A stretch of DNA of 50,072 nt from positions 1 through 50,072 of the forward strand of contig DASVCN010000031.1 in assembly GCA_036381595.1 (NCBI GenBank), in the 5' to 3' direction. A model generated the notes under the pieces. It searched no databases and was not told where the DNA came from. It was given only the letters and a program-made list of their open reading frames with translations. This stretch comes from Trueperaceae bacterium (lineage in GTDB: Bacteria; Deinococcota; Deinococci; Deinococcales; Trueperaceae). The translations under genes and the position numbers were made by a program. Of this stretch, positions 1-8,947 are shown one piece after another. Positions within the stretch are counted from its first letter, which is position 1. Every line of letters begins with the position of its first letter.

Positions 1-18
1 CCCCCCCCCCCCCCCCCC
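1..18. other. Homopolymeric C run at window edge
   Basis: Eighteen consecutive C residues open the window, followed by ordinary sequence. A run of this length at the very end of a sequence is more likely an assembly or library artefact than biology. The rest of the first 103 bases holds no gene that I can see; it ends with the start of the first permease. Confidence 0.6.
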
Positions 19-103
19 GACCCTAATCTTCAGCAGAATGGTATTTTGGCAGTGAGTGATTCAGTCAAAAGAGGCTAACAGGGGCCGGGTCGGGAGTATC
101 TAG

Positions 104-1939
104 GTGAACCGAACATTGGCAAGGCCCGAGGATGTTCGCCAGCGCGAGCGGATCCCCTTCTACCGCAACGTAAAGACCATCGCGGTTCTCGCACAGCTGA
201 TCTTCGTGGTCGCGGCCGTCGCCGCCATCTTCATACTCTGGCGCAACGTCACAGTCGGCCTCGACAAGTCGAACCTCACCTTCGGGTTCGGCTACCTCGA
301 CGATCGCGCGGGATTCGACCTCGGCGAGACCACCATCCCGTTCAACAGCAGCGATACCTACCTGAAGGCGATCATCGTCGGCATGCTCAACACCCTGAAG
401 GTCGGCCTCGCCGGCGTGGTGCTCTGCACCATCCTCGGAGTGTCGGTTGGCGTCATGCGACTTTCTGCCAACTGGCTGTTGAGGACGCTCTCCACCGCCT
501 ACGTCGAACTGCTGCGCAACACGCCTCTCGCGGTTCAGCTCATCTTCTGGTACTACGCCGTGATTTTGGCGATCCCACCACGTTCGGAGAACGCCTCCCG
601 GATACTCGGCGACGTCTACCTGAGTCAGATTGGCGTCGCGCTCCCCTGGCTCTACCCGAGTTACAACTTCGGCCGCTGGCTACCCTGGCTCATCGCGGCT
701 TTCGTCGTGCTGGTCATCACCTACTTCTTCCGGCGCCGTCAGATCCAGCGTTCGGAGCGGCCGGGCAATCCCTGGTACGCCTCGCTGGGCCTGGCGGTCC
801 TGGTAGCCGGCGTCGGCTACCTCGTGGCGGCCAGCGGGGTGAGCGTCCCGCAGAACCTGACCGCCGAAGTGAGCCCGGCGCGTGGTGTAGGCGTCGTCTA
901 CCTCGACAGTGACGGAGATGGCGAGCGCGACCGGAGCGAGGAGCGGGTGCCGTACGCGCCGGTGATAGTCACTATCGACCAGGCCAGGTTGACGACGAAC
1001 AGCACCAACCTCGTCGAATCGCAGGAGATCGTCTACAGCACCTTCCGCTTCCCCATGCTCAGCCCCGAGGAGTACGACGAGGTCGAGGTCGTCTTCCGCA
1101 ACCCGGAGGAGGCCGAGGGCCTGAGCGTCCACTTCGAGCGTTACCCGAGCATAGGGACCATCTACCTGGACGAGAACGGGAACGGTGAGTTCGACGAAGG
1201 GGAGAACACCTACGTCGAGGATGGCTTCATCCGCGGTTACCGCGGTATCGGCCTTGCGATGAACATCGACGGCTTCAGCCGGCGCCTGGTCTCGGACCGG
1301 ATCGGCGAACTCCGGATGCCGATCTTCTCCCCGCCCCCCGTGGAGGAGCCCGCCCAGGCCGAAGAGGACGAGGGTCGCGGCGGCGGACTGGCCGGCCTGG
1401 GCGCGCTCTTCGCACCTGCGGAGCAGGCGGCTGTCGAACTGGAGGCCGAGGTAGAGCTGCCGGCAGCCAAGCCGTTGGTGTACAGCGAACCAACCATCCC
1501 TCGAAGCAGTTACTTCGGCGGCATCCGCCTCTCGACGCCCTTCCTGGCGCTGCTGCTCGGCCTGGCGATCTATACCTCCGCGTTCGTGGCCGAGATCGTC
1601 CGGGGCGGCATCCAGGCGGTGCCGCGCGGTCAGCCCGAGGCAGCCAAGGCGCTGGGACTCGGCGCGGTGCAGACCTTCTTCCTCATCGTCTTCCCGCAGG
1701 CTCTGCGGATCATCATCCCGCCGATGATCAGTCAGTACCTGAACCTGATCAAGAACTCCTCGCTGGCCATCCTGGTGACCTTCAGCGACTTCTTCCAGGT
1801 GTCGAACACAGTGGGCAACCAAACCGGCCAGTTCGTGTCCGTGTACGTGATAATCCTCGTCGGCTACCTGAGCCTGACGCTCGTCTTCAGCCTCATCCTG
1901 AACGTCGTCAACTCGAGGATGGCGCTGGTGGAGAGATGA
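104..1939 (+). CDS. Polar amino-acid ABC transporter permease with EF-hand insert (AapQ/BztB-like)
   Basis: Inner-membrane permease subunit of a HAAT/PAAT-type amino-acid importer, 611 aa. Hydrophobic segments are visible near residues 25-46, 88-118, 142-157, 192-209, 226-244, 477-498 and 577-602. The EAA coupling loop (GGIQAVPRGQPEAAKALGLG, 501-520) that contacts the ATPase is intact. Family members are usually about 400 aa. The excess is a hydrophilic block at about 246-470 holding two canonical 12-residue EF-hand loops, D268-x-D270-x-D272-G-x-x-D276-x-x-E279 and D356-x-N358-x-N360-G-x-F-D364-x-x-E367, each after a V/I-Y-L strand as in SdrD-B-like or dockerin-like calcium modules. An acidic, Pro/Ala/Gly-rich linker follows (411-455). 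Starts at GTG 104 after CGGGAG. It is followed by the second permease and the ATPase in one operon; a substrate-binding protein is expected upstream, outside the window. Confidence 0.9.
   Translation: MNRTLARPEDVRQRERIPFYRNVKTIAVLAQLIFVVAAVAAIFILWRNVTVGLDKSNLTFGFGYLDDRAGFDLGETTIPFNSSDTYLKAIIVGMLNTLKVGLAGVVLCTILGVSVGVMRLSANWLLRTLSTAYVELLRNTPLAVQLIFWYYAVILAIPPRSENASRILGDVYLSQIGVALPWLYPSYNFGRWLPWLIAAFVVLVITYFFRRRQIQRSERPGNPWYASLGLAVLVAGVGYLVAASGVSVPQNLTAEVSPARGVGVVYLDSDGDGERDRSEERVPYAPVIVTIDQARLTTNSTNLVESQEIVYSTFRFPMLSPEEYDEVEVVFRNPEEAEGLSVHFERYPSIGTIYLDENGNGEFDEGENTYVEDGFIRGYRGIGLAMNIDGFSRRLVSDRIGELRMPIFSPPPVEEPAQAEEDEGRGGGLAGLGALFAPAEQAAVELEAEVELPAAKPLVYSEPTIPRSSYFGGIRLSTPFLALLLGLAIYTSAFVAEIVRGGIQAVPRGQPEAAKALGLGAVQTFFLIVFPQALRIIIPPMISQYLNLIKNSSLAILVTFSDFFQVSNTVGNQTGQFVSVYVIILVGYLSLTLVFSLILNVVNSRMALVER
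905..1204 (+). other. Two EF-hand-type calcium loops encoded inside the permease
   Basis: Codons 268-279 (905-940) and 356-367 (1169-1204) encode acidic DxDxDGxxDxxE and DxNxNGxFDxxE loops. Positions 1, 3, 5, 6, 9 and 12 of both match the calcium-coordination pattern. Calcium binding is inferred from the motif. The extracytoplasmic location is inferred because bacterial modules of this kind normally face the calcium-rich outside. Confidence 0.75.
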
Positions 1940-1970
1940 CGCCGTCGAGCCTCACACCAGGAGGTCCACC

Positions 1971-3182
1971 GTGACGACTCATCGCCTTCCGCCACGGCGC
2001 TACACGGGGGTCCGGGGCTGGATGAGGGAGAACCTCTTCAAGACGCCCGTCTCCTCGGCGGCAACGGTGATCGTTGGGGTGCTCGCTGCCTGGGCGCTCG
2101 TGGGTCTCTTCGGCTGGGTGATCAACGAAGGCAACTGGGAGCGGCTCTGGGTCAACCTCAAACTGTTCGGCGTCTTCCGCTACCCGGTCGAGCTGCTGTG
2201 GCGTCCACTCGTGGCGCTGGGGCTCATCCTCTTCGCCTTCGGCGTCTCCAGCCACAGTGGAGAGGGTACCTCGAAGATCCTCCGGGGGGCCTTCTACCAG
2301 TTCCTCTCGGCCGTCGTCTTCCTCACGGTCGTCTCGGTGATCGCCCAGTGGCAGGTGACGCCCTACTACATAGTCGCCACCGTGCTGGGTCTTGCCGGGT
2401 TCCTCATCGGTCGCTTCCTGCCGGCCGTGGCCGAGCGGGCAGGGCTGGTCTGGATCGTCTCGCTGCTGGCCGTCCCGGTGCTGCTCTACGGCATCCCCGG
2501 TACTCATGGCGCGATGGAGGTCGTGCCCATCCGCGAGTGGGGCGGGTTCATGCTTACGCTGGTGCTCACCACCGGGATCGTGCCGAGTTTCCCCATCGGA
2601 GTCGCCCTGGCGTTGGGTCGGCGCAGTAAGCTCCCGGCGATCAAGTACGTCTGCATAGGCTTCATCGAACTGATCCGGGGCGCCCCGCTGATCGTCTGGC
2701 TGTTCGTCGCCAACCTGATGGTGCCGCTCCTGTTCAACGTGGGGCCCGACGTAGTGCCGTCGCTCGGCAAGGCCTATATCGCGCTCACCCTCTTCAGTTC
2801 CGCCTACATGGCCGAGAACGTCCGCGGCGGCTTGCAGGGGGTACCGACTGGGCAGAGCGAGGCGGCGAGGGCCCTGGGTCTCTCGGGGTGGCAGACCACC
2901 AGGCTCATCGTCCTGCCGCAGGCTATCCGCTCGGTGATCCCCGCCATCGTCGGTCAGGCGATCGGCCTGTTCAAGGACACCTCGCTGGTGTTCATCCTCA
3001 ACCTGCACGACTTCTTCAACGTCCACAACATCGTCGCTCAGCAGCCCGAATCGATACAGGTGACGGGCGGGATCCGCCTCGAACTCACTCTCTTCCTGGC
3101 GATCACCTATTTCTTCTTCGCCTACCGCATGTCGGTAGCCAGCCGCCACCTGGAGCGACTAATGGGGGTAGGGGAACGATGA
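1971..3182 (+). CDS. Polar amino-acid ABC transporter permease (AapM/BztC-like)
   Basis: Second permease of the amino-acid importer, 403 aa, the usual size for AapM/BztC. Hydrophobic segments are spread through the protein. The C-terminal third has the EAA loop ([20 protein letters not shown]) followed by a helix pair typical of HisM/GlnP-type permeases. GTG 1971 is preceded by AGGAGG at 1959-1964, a strong ribosome binding site. It lies 31 nt after the first permease and 34 nt before the ATPase, so the three are very probably one transcript. It has no counterpart of the calcium-loop insert, so the two permeases form an asymmetric heterodimer. Substrate cannot be read from sequence; the Aap/Bzt family handles Glu, Asp, Gln, Asn and other L-amino acids. 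Confidence 0.9.
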   Translation: MTTHRLPPRRYTGVRGWMRENLFKTPVSSAATVIVGVLAAWALVGLFGWVINEGNWERLWVNLKLFGVFRYPVELLWRPLVALGLILFAFGVSSHSGEGTSKILRGAFYQFLSAVVFLTVVSVIAQWQVTPYYIVATVLGLAGFLIGRFLPAVAERAGLVWIVSLLAVPVLLYGIPGTHGAMEVVPIREWGGFMLTLVLTTGIVPSFPIGVALALGRRSKLPAIKYVCIGFIELIRGAPLIVWLFVANLMVPLLFNVGPDVVPSLGKAYIALTLFSSAYMAENVRGGLQGVPTGQSEAARALGLSGWQTTRLIVLPQAIRSVIPAIVGQAIGLFKDTSLVFILNLHDFFNVHNIVAQQPESIQVTGGIRLELTLFLAITYFFFAYRMSVASRHLERLMGVGER

Positions 3183-3216
3183 GAGTCGTCCCGTCACCCC
3201 GACGGAGGTATCTTTC

Positions 3217-3996
3217 GTGATCGAGACAGCACCGAGAAAAGTCGACGGACACGCCCCTGAGGGTGGCGAGCGGATCATCGAGGTCTACGGGCTCAACAAG
3301 TGGTTCGGTGAGTTCCAGGCGCTGCGTGACATCGAGATGTCGGTGAACAAGGGCGAGGTGGTCGTTATCATCGGGCCCTCGGGTTCCGGCAAGTCGACGC
3401 TCATCCGCTGCATCAACAGGCTCGAGGAGCATCAGGAGGGCCGGATCGTCGTCGACGGCATCGAACTCACCGACGACGTGCGCAACATCGACATGGTACG
3501 GCGCGAGACGGGCATGGTCTTCCAGCAGTTCAACCTCTTCCCCCACCTGACCGTTCTGGAGAACATCACCCTCGCACCCATCCGGGTTCGCAAGTGGAGA
3601 CGCAACAAGGCCGAGGAGCGCGCCCGCTACTTCCTCGAGAAGGTAGGCATACCCGAGCAGGCCAGCAAGTACCCGGGTCAGCTGTCGGGAGGACAGCAGC
3701 AACGGGTGGCGATCGCCCGCGCCCTCACGATGGAGCCTAAGGTGATGCTCTTCGACGAGCCGACCAGCGCGCTCGACCCCGAAGTGATCGGCGAGGTCCT
3801 CGAGGTGATGGTCAACCTCGCCAAGGACGGCATGACCATGTGTGTGGTCACCCACGAGATGGGTTTCGCTCGCGAAGTGGGACACCGGGTGATCTTCATG
3901 GACGCCGGGCAGATCGTCGAGGTCGGCACTCCCGAGCACTTCTTCACCAACCCACGAGAGGAGCGAACCAAGGCGTTCCTCTCGAAGATCCTGTAG
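3217..3996 (+). CDS. Amino-acid ABC transporter ATP-binding protein (GlnQ/AapP-like)
   Basis: Cytoplasmic ATPase that powers the importer encoded just upstream, 259 aa. Walker A is GPSGSGKST at residues 53-61, the Q-loop lies in [17 protein letters not shown], the signature is [15 protein letters not shown], Walker B is [13 protein letters not shown] and the switch His is in CVVTHEMG. The [10 protein letters not shown] stretch and overall length match the GlnQ/HisP/AapP subfamily. A 20-residue N-terminal extension precedes the usual I-x-V-x-x-L-x-K-x-F start. Starts at GTG 3217 with GGAGG at 3204-3208. Last gene of the operon. Confidence 0.93.
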   Translation: MIETAPRKVDGHAPEGGERIIEVYGLNKWFGEFQALRDIEMSVNKGEVVVIIGPSGSGKSTLIRCINRLEEHQEGRIVVDGIELTDDVRNIDMVRRETGMVFQQFNLFPHLTVLENITLAPIRVRKWRRNKAEERARYFLEKVGIPEQASKYPGQLSGGQQQRVAIARALTMEPKVMLFDEPTSALDPEVIGEVLEVMVNLAKDGMTMCVVTHEMGFAREVGHRVIFMDAGQIVEVGTPEHFFTNPREERTKAFLSKIL

Positions 3997-4042
3997 GGAC
4001 CGCTGCCGTAGCCCCCTTGGCAGTCGAGAGCGGGACAGGAGT

Positions 4043-4945
4043 GTGGTGAGTCAGCGCAAGATGCACGCCGACGAGATCCAGGTCGGCCCTTCGCTCGTCC
4101 GTGAGCTCGTTGCCAGGCAGTTCCCGCAGTGGGCGCATCTCCCGCTCAGGAAGGTGAAGTCGTACGGTACCGACCACCACATCTACCGTCTTGGCGACGA
4201 CCTAGCCGTTCGACTGCCGCGAGTCGCATGGGCTGCCCGGCAGGCTACGATCGAGGCGGAGTGGCTGCCGAAACTCGCACCACACCTGCCCTTGAAGCTT
4301 CCGACGCAACTGGCTCTGGGACGGCCGGTGGAAGGATACCCGTTCGCGTGGTCTGTTGTGGAATGGCTGGACGGTGAACAGGTCGATGGGAACATCAGCG
4401 ACCTCGAGCAAGCAGCCGTCGACCTCGCCCGGTTCATAACTGCGCTACGGGTAATCGACTCGACCGGCGCTCATCCGCGCCCGCCCGGCGCCCGGGGCAG
4501 CCCGCTGGAGGAACTCGACGAGGCAGTGCGTCGGTCCATCGCGAAGCTCGGCGATAGGATCGATTCGCACGCCGCGTTGCGTTCATGGGAAGAGTCGGCC
4601 GAGGTTACTGCCTGGCAAGGTAAGGAGGTGTGGGTACACGGTGACCTTCTGCAGGGCAACTTGCTCGTGGTGGGGGGCCGTCTGTCCGCCGTCATCGACT
4701 TCGGAGGCCTCAACGTGGGCGATCCGGCTTGTGACCTTCAGCCAGCATGGAACATATTCTCTCGGACCAGCCGCGAAAGATTCCGGGAAGAGCTGGGGGC
4801 AGACGACGGCATGTGGCTTCGTGGCCGCGGTTGGGCGCTCTGCCAGGCCGTGATGGCGTTGCCGTACTACTGGGACACCAACCCCGGCATAGTTCGTCAG
4901 GCGTCCCGAGCGCTGTCCAACGTTCTCGGGGACAGCGCCAGCTGA
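4043..4945 (+). CDS. Aminoglycoside phosphotransferase (APH) family kinase
   Basis: Small-molecule kinase-fold protein, 300 aa. The C-terminal half has the Brenner-like catalytic loop HGDLLQGNLL (catalytic Asp and Mg-binding Asn) and the metal-binding VIDFGGLNVGDPACDL motif, both diagnostic of PF01636. The N-terminal half has the VRLPR strand with a nucleotide-lobe Arg/Lys and a hinge-like WLDGEQV. Start at GTG 4043 (a second GTG follows directly) after GGACAGGAG. It sits 46 nt after the transporter ATPase and may be read through from that operon. The family contains true resistance enzymes but also kinases of sugars, choline, homoserine and unknown metabolites. Nothing here shows antibiotic resistance; substrate unknown. 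Confidence 0.85.
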   Translation: MVSQRKMHADEIQVGPSLVRELVARQFPQWAHLPLRKVKSYGTDHHIYRLGDDLAVRLPRVAWAARQATIEAEWLPKLAPHLPLKLPTQLALGRPVEGYPFAWSVVEWLDGEQVDGNISDLEQAAVDLARFITALRVIDSTGAHPRPPGARGSPLEELDEAVRRSIAKLGDRIDSHAALRSWEESAEVTAWQGKEVWVHGDLLQGNLLVVGGRLSAVIDFGGLNVGDPACDLQPAWNIFSRTSRERFREELGADDGMWLRGRGWALCQAVMALPYYWDTNPGIVRQASRALSNVLGDSAS

Positions 4946-5028
4946 TGCATGGAGCCACATCAGGAAGTGACGATCTACATCGGAAACCTGCTTTGAACCT
5001 TTATACAGCGGTCAGCCGCGCCTCTGAC

Positions 5029-5034
5029 TAGACT
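5029..5034 (+). promoter_or_regulatory. -10 box (TAGACT) upstream of pilT leader
   Basis: TAGACT lies 6 nt before an ATG at 5041, the same geometry as many other starts in this window. No good -35 is visible. The predicted transcript would begin at or very near that ATG and run through pilT. Confidence 0.5.
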
Positions 5035-5040
5035 TGTGCG

Positions 5041-5085
5041 ATGTCGCAGCGCGCATCTGGTCGCTGCGGAAAGAGGCGGAGGTAG
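5041..5085 (+). CDS. Possible 14-residue leader peptide before pilT
   Basis: ATG 5041 opens a 14-codon frame, MSQRASGRCGKRRR, ending in TAG at 5083-5085. It starts 6 nt after a TAGACT box, and its stop overlaps the GGAGGT ribosome binding site of pilT and lies 8 nt before the pilT ATG. The peptide is Arg-rich (six Arg). Ribosomes ending here would sit on the pilT binding site, so translational coupling is plausible. It could be chance; only conservation or ribosome profiling would settle it. Confidence 0.3.
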   Translation: MSQRASGRCGKRRR

Positions 5086-5093
5086 GCCAGACG

Positions 5094-6251
5094 ATGAGTG
5101 ACGCTAAGGGCAAGGGAGTTCGGATCGCCGACATGCTCCGCCAGATGGTGGCGCAGCGCGCCTCCGATATCCACCTCCAGGCGGGGGCCAAGCCGTACAT
5201 GAGGGTCGACGGGAGCCTGAAGCCGTTCGACGGTTCGCCCGAGCTCACACCCGCCCAGACCGAGCAGATCGCCCTGGCGATGATGAGTGAGTCGCAGCGC
5301 GACCTGTTCACCCACCGTCACGAGCTGGACTTCGCCTTCAACCTGCCCCAGGTGGCCCGCTTCCGTTGCAACATCTTCCGTCAGCGGGGCGCCGTTGGCG
5401 TGGTGATGCGGGTCGTTCAGGACACCGTGCCGTCGTTCGAGGCGCTCGGCCTGCCCTCGTCGGTGATGTCCGACTTCGCCTCGCAGTCGCGCGGTCTGAT
5501 CCTGGTAACCGGTCCCACCGGTTCCGGCAAGTCGACGACCCTGGCCTCTGCCCTCGACTTCATCAACAGGAAGTTCCCCCGCAACATCATCACCATCGAG
5601 GATCCGATCGAGATCGTCCACAAGAACCAGCGCAGCCTGGTCGTGCAGCGCGAGGTGGGTCTCGACACTGCTGACTTCGTCGACGCCATCAAGTACGCCA
5701 TGCGGCAGGACCCGGACGTGATCATGCTGGGCGAGATGCGTGACAAGGAGACGGTTGAAGCGGCCCTCACGGCGGCCCAGACGGGTCACCTGGTCCTCTC
5801 GACGCTGCACACGCTCGACGCGGTTCGCACGGTCAACCGGATCATCGACTTCTTCCCACCCCACGAGCGAGACCAGGTCCGCATCATGCTGGCCGAGTCG
5901 CTGCTGGGCATCCTCAGCCAGCGACTGCTGCCCCGCGCCGATGGACCGGGGCGCATCGTCGCTCTCGAGGTGCTGGTGAACACGCCGCTCATCCGCGACT
6001 ACATCAAGGATTCGGACAAGACGGCCCTCATCAAGGAAGCGTTGCAGGACGACAACATCCGCGGCATGCAGACGTTCGACCAGCACCTGGTCGACCTCTA
6101 CCTCGCCAAGAAGATCACTATGGAGGACGCTGTCGCCATGGCCACCAGCGCCCACGAGTTCAAGCTGATGGTCACCCAGCGGGAGGGCGGGGAAGACGAC
6201 CTCACCGCGAGCGGTTCGTACGACAGCGGCGGCTTCGTCAAGCACCGCTGA
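5094..6251 (+). CDS. pilT: Type IV pilus retraction ATPase PilT
   Basis: Hexameric cytoplasmic ATPase that depolymerises type IV pili for twitching motility and DNA uptake, 385 aa. After MSDAKGKGVRIADMLRQMV comes the ASDIHLQAG N-terminal PAS-like domain, Walker A GPTGSGKST (140-148), the Asp box EDPIEIV, Walker B VIMLGEMRDKETVEAALTAA and the His box TGHLVLSTLHT. The C-terminal AIRNLIRE motif is replaced by NTPLIRDYIKDSDKT, which retains the IRD element. ATG 5094 is preferred over an upstream TTG because GGAGG (5078-5082) sits 11 nt before it and the extra 20 residues are not family-like. No other pilus genes are in the window. Confidence 0.93.
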   Translation: MSDAKGKGVRIADMLRQMVAQRASDIHLQAGAKPYMRVDGSLKPFDGSPELTPAQTEQIALAMMSESQRDLFTHRHELDFAFNLPQVARFRCNIFRQRGAVGVVMRVVQDTVPSFEALGLPSSVMSDFASQSRGLILVTGPTGSGKSTTLASALDFINRKFPRNIITIEDPIEIVHKNQRSLVVQREVGLDTADFVDAIKYAMRQDPDVIMLGEMRDKETVEAALTAAQTGHLVLSTLHTLDAVRTVNRIIDFFPPHERDQVRIMLAESLLGILSQRLLPRADGPGRIVALEVLVNTPLIRDYIKDSDKTALIKEALQDDNIRGMQTFDQHLVDLYLAKKITMEDAVAMATSAHEFKLMVTQREGGEDDLTASGSYDSGGFVKHR

Positions 6252-6298
6252 ACACGAGTTCTCCGTCGTGGCAGTGCAGGCCGAGGGTTCCGAGAGAT

Positions 6299-7654
6299 CT
6301 ACCGGCCGAACTGAGGAACGGCAGGCTCCCAGGGAAGGGTGCGCACCACCTCACCGGTGAGGTCGTACTCGCGTGCCGCGTCTATCCGCACCTCCACCCG
6401 CTCGCCGATACGGACCGTACCGTCGCCCTGAGCGTAGATGACGCCGTCGATGTCGGGGGCGTCGAACATCGAGCGGGCTATCACCTCTCCCGGCGCCTCA
6501 CCGTAATCGTCGACCACGGCTTCCACGATTCGGCCTACACGCCCTGAGTTCTTCTCGAGGCTTATCCGCTGTTGCAGCTCCATGAGTCGGGCGAACCGCT
6601 CACGCTTCACCTCTTCCGGCACCCGGCCGGGCAGCTCGTTCGCCGTTGCGCCCTCCACCTCGCTGTAGGTGAAGGCGCCCACCCGATCGAGCCGCGCTTC
6701 GGCGATGAAGTCGAGGAGTTGCTCGAAGTCGTCCTCGGCCTCACCGGGGAAGCCCACGATGAACGTCGAACGCACGACCAGTTCGGGGCACACGGCCCGC
6801 CATCCGGCCAAGGTATCCAGGTGACTCCGGGCGCCGCCCGGGCGACGCATCGCCCTCAGAACCGAGGGTGAAGCGTGCTGCAAGGGCACGTCGAGGTAGG
6901 GGAGGAGCTTGCCTTCGGCCATGAGCGGGATCAGGTCCCGTACGAACGGGTAGGGGTAGACGTAGTGGAGCCTCACCCAGGCGCCCATCTGCGCCAGTTC
7001 TTCGACGAGCGGCACCAGGTGAGCGGCCACGCTCCTGCCCTGGAACTTGCTCTCACGGTGCCGCAGGTCGCTGCCGTAGGCGCTGGTGTCCTGGGCGATG
7101 ACGAGCAGCTCTTTCGTCCCGCTCGCCACCAGCCGGTACGCCTCGTAGAGGACCTCGCCGGCGTCACGTGACCTGAGCAGCCCCCGCATCTGAGGGATTA
7201 TGCAGAAGGAGCACTTGTGGTTGCACCCCTCGGCGATCTTCAGGTAGCTGTAGTGGCGCGGCGTCAACTTCACACCTTGCGGAGGCAGCAGGCTCGTGAA
7301 CGGGTTCTGGTCGGGGGGCGCGACGCTCCTCACCGCAGCCATCACCCCGTCCACGTCGGCCTGTCCGGTCACCGCCAGGACCTGGGGGTGACGGTTCCTG
7401 ATCTCCTCCGGGCGTTCACCGAGGCAGCCGGTGACCACTACCTTGCCGCTCCTGTCGATCGCCTCGCCTATCGCCTGCAGAGATTCTTCGACGGCCGGGG
7501 TGATGAACCCGCAGGTGTTGACCACCACCACTTCGGCCTCTTCGTAGGACGGTACCAGCGTGTACCCCTCGGCCCGCAGTTGAGTGAGTACCCGTTCGCT
7601 GTCGACCAGCGCCTTTGGACAGCCGAGGCTCACGAATCCGACTCTGGCGCTCAT
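6299..7654 (-). CDS. rimO: Ribosomal protein uS12 methylthiotransferase RimO
   Basis: Radical-SAM enzyme that methylthiolates a conserved Asp of ribosomal protein uS12, 451 aa. The N-terminal UPF0004 domain starts [16 protein letters not shown] with C12 and further cluster cysteines in VVNTCGF and VTGCLGE. The radical-SAM cluster is [10 protein letters not shown]-terminal TRAM domain is recognisable ([24 protein letters not shown], then a short beta-rich end). [12 protein letters not shown] and the TRAM end separate RimO from MiaB. The ATG is preceded by GGAGGAGAG and overlaps the folC stop by 4 nt, so it is translationally coupled to folC. The C-terminus converges on pilT with 47 nt between. 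Confidence 0.94.
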   Translation of the reverse strand: MSARVGFVSLGCPKALVDSERVLTQLRAEGYTLVPSYEEAEVVVVNTCGFITPAVEESLQAIGEAIDRSGKVVVTGCLGERPEEIRNRHPQVLAVTGQADVDGVMAAVRSVAPPDQNPFTSLLPPQGVKLTPRHYSYLKIAEGCNHKCSFCIIPQMRGLLRSRDAGEVLYEAYRLVASGTKELLVIAQDTSAYGSDLRHRESKFQGRSVAAHLVPLVEELAQMGAWVRLHYVYPYPFVRDLIPLMAEGKLLPYLDVPLQHASPSVLRAMRRPGGARSHLDTLAGWRAVCPELVVRSTFIVGFPGEAEDDFEQLLDFIAEARLDRVGAFTYSEVEGATANELPGRVPEEVKRERFARLMELQQRISLEKNSGRVGRIVEAVVDDYGEAPGEVIARSMFDAPDIDGVIYAQGDGTVRIGERVEVRIDAAREYDLTGEVVRTLPWEPAVPQFGR

Positions 7655-8904
7655 CTCTCCTCCGTCATCAGCCCGGTCATGCTACCGGTTGCGGCGAGCC
7701 GGCGCAGCAGTGGACGCAGCTCGCCGGCCAGGTAGAGGGAACCTGCTACCACCAGGCGACCGCCGGGCGGCGTTGCGGCGATCGCAGCGAGCAGCGCCCT
7801 GGCGGGCTCTTCGATGACCGTCCTGGTGCTGCTGCCGGCGACCGTCGGTGGTTCCCCGCCCGCGCGCGTTACGAACGCCCGCTGGCTGCGTCCTTCGAGC
7901 GCCCGCAAGGTGGCTTCCCCCTGCTTCCGGCCTAGTGAACCGAACAGCAGGACGTACTCCCCGCCCGCCCTCTCACTGAGCGCCCGGCCGGCCGCCGGGT
8001 CGTGGGCGCCGTCGAGGAGCACGGTGATCCCAGCTACCTGGAAGCGCTCGCCTCGGCCCGGCAGGGGAGGGATGCCGAGTCCCTCCGCCAGCGCCGCCTC
8101 GTTCACGTCGCCCAGGAGGCGCATGGTTGCGGCCGCGACCCGCTGATTGCTCCTCCTCACCGGATCGCTTTCGGCCGCGAGCCCGGCGGGAGGCGCGAAG
8201 AGGGGGGACTCGGGAGCGTCGACATGCAGTTCGCACCCTCGCCGCCGCGCCTCCTCCTGCAACACCTCGAGCACCTCGGGTTGCTGCGTCGCGCTCGCCA
8301 CTGGCAGGCCCCGCCGCATGGCGGCGGCCTTGTCCCTGGCTATGTCGCGTAGTGAAGGTCCGAGCGTTTCGACGTGATCGAGAGCGATCGGCGTGACCGC
8401 GACCGCCGCGACTCGCTCGAGCACCGCTGTCGCGTCACGTTCGGCGCCTACCCCCGCCTCGAACGCTCCGAACTCCACACCTGTGCGGGCGAAGTGCTCG
8501 AGCGCCAGCGCTAGGGTGAGTTCGAAGAACGAAGGAGTCACGGGCAGGTCGCGCGAGCGGATCCTCTCGACGAACTCCACCACCACCTCGGGCGGGATAG
8601 CCGTTCCGTCGACGGTTATCCGCTCACCGAACTCCTCCACATGAGGTGAGGTGAACGCTGCGCTTCGCCAACCTGCCGCGGCCGCGGCGGCAGCGCACAT
8701 GGCAGTGACCGTCCCCTTTCCGTTGGTGCCGACTACGTGGACGGAGCGCGGCGGGTACTCGAGGCCGAGGGCGACGACGAGAGCGCGCATGCGTGCCGGG
8801 TCGCGCTTCGCGCCCCCTCGGCTTTGCCGGTAGAGCCACTCGAGGCTCTCCCGGTACGCCTTGTCACCCGCTCCGGTTGTGTTGGGGTGCTCGGTCTTGG
8901 TCAT
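7651..8904 (-). CDS. folC: Bifunctional folylpolyglutamate synthase / dihydrofolate synthase
   Basis: Mur-ligase-type enzyme that adds glutamate to dihydropteroate and folates, 417 aa. The ATP loop is [15 protein letters not shown] near residues 54-68. The [12 protein letters not shown]-equivalent ([17 protein letters not shown]) and the central ligase strand [13 protein letters not shown] follow, and the C-terminal domain has [15 protein letters not shown]. All are FolC signatures. First gene of folC-rimO, overlapping rimO by ATGA. A TATGAT box at 8916-8921 lies 11 nt before the ATG, implying a very short leader. Some lineage paralogs have only one of the two activities; the sequence does not decide this. 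Confidence 0.92.
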   Translation of the reverse strand: MTKTEHPNTTGAGDKAYRESLEWLYRQSRGGAKRDPARMRALVVALGLEYPPRSVHVVGTNGKGTVTAMCAAAAAAAGWRSAAFTSPHVEEFGERITVDGTAIPPEVVVEFVERIRSRDLPVTPSFFELTLALALEHFARTGVEFGAFEAGVGAERDATAVLERVAAVAVTPIALDHVETLGPSLRDIARDKAAAMRRGLPVASATQQPEVLEVLQEEARRRGCELHVDAPESPLFAPPAGLAAESDPVRRSNQRVAAATMRLLGDVNEAALAEGLGIPPLPGRGERFQVAGITVLLDGAHDPAAGRALSERAGGEYVLLFGSLGRKQGEATLRALEGRSQRAFVTRAGGEPPTVAGSSTRTVIEEPARALLAAIAATPPGGRLVVAGSLYLAGELRPLLRRLAATGSMTGLMTEER

Positions 8905-8947
8905 GGACCGCCCGGATCATACGGCTGTGGCCGGTACGCGGGGAAGG

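Noticed and set aside
1-18. Poly-C tract as a possible phase-variable promoter element
   Set aside because: It is at the extreme edge of the sequence, more consistent with an artefact; no promoter context can be judged.
4043-4945. Acquired aminoglycoside resistance gene
   Set aside because: The APH fold is shared by many metabolic kinases and no mobile element or resistance neighbour is present.
5034-5093. TTG start giving PilT 20 extra residues
   Set aside because: Those residues do not match PilT and the ATG at 5094 has a good ribosome binding site.
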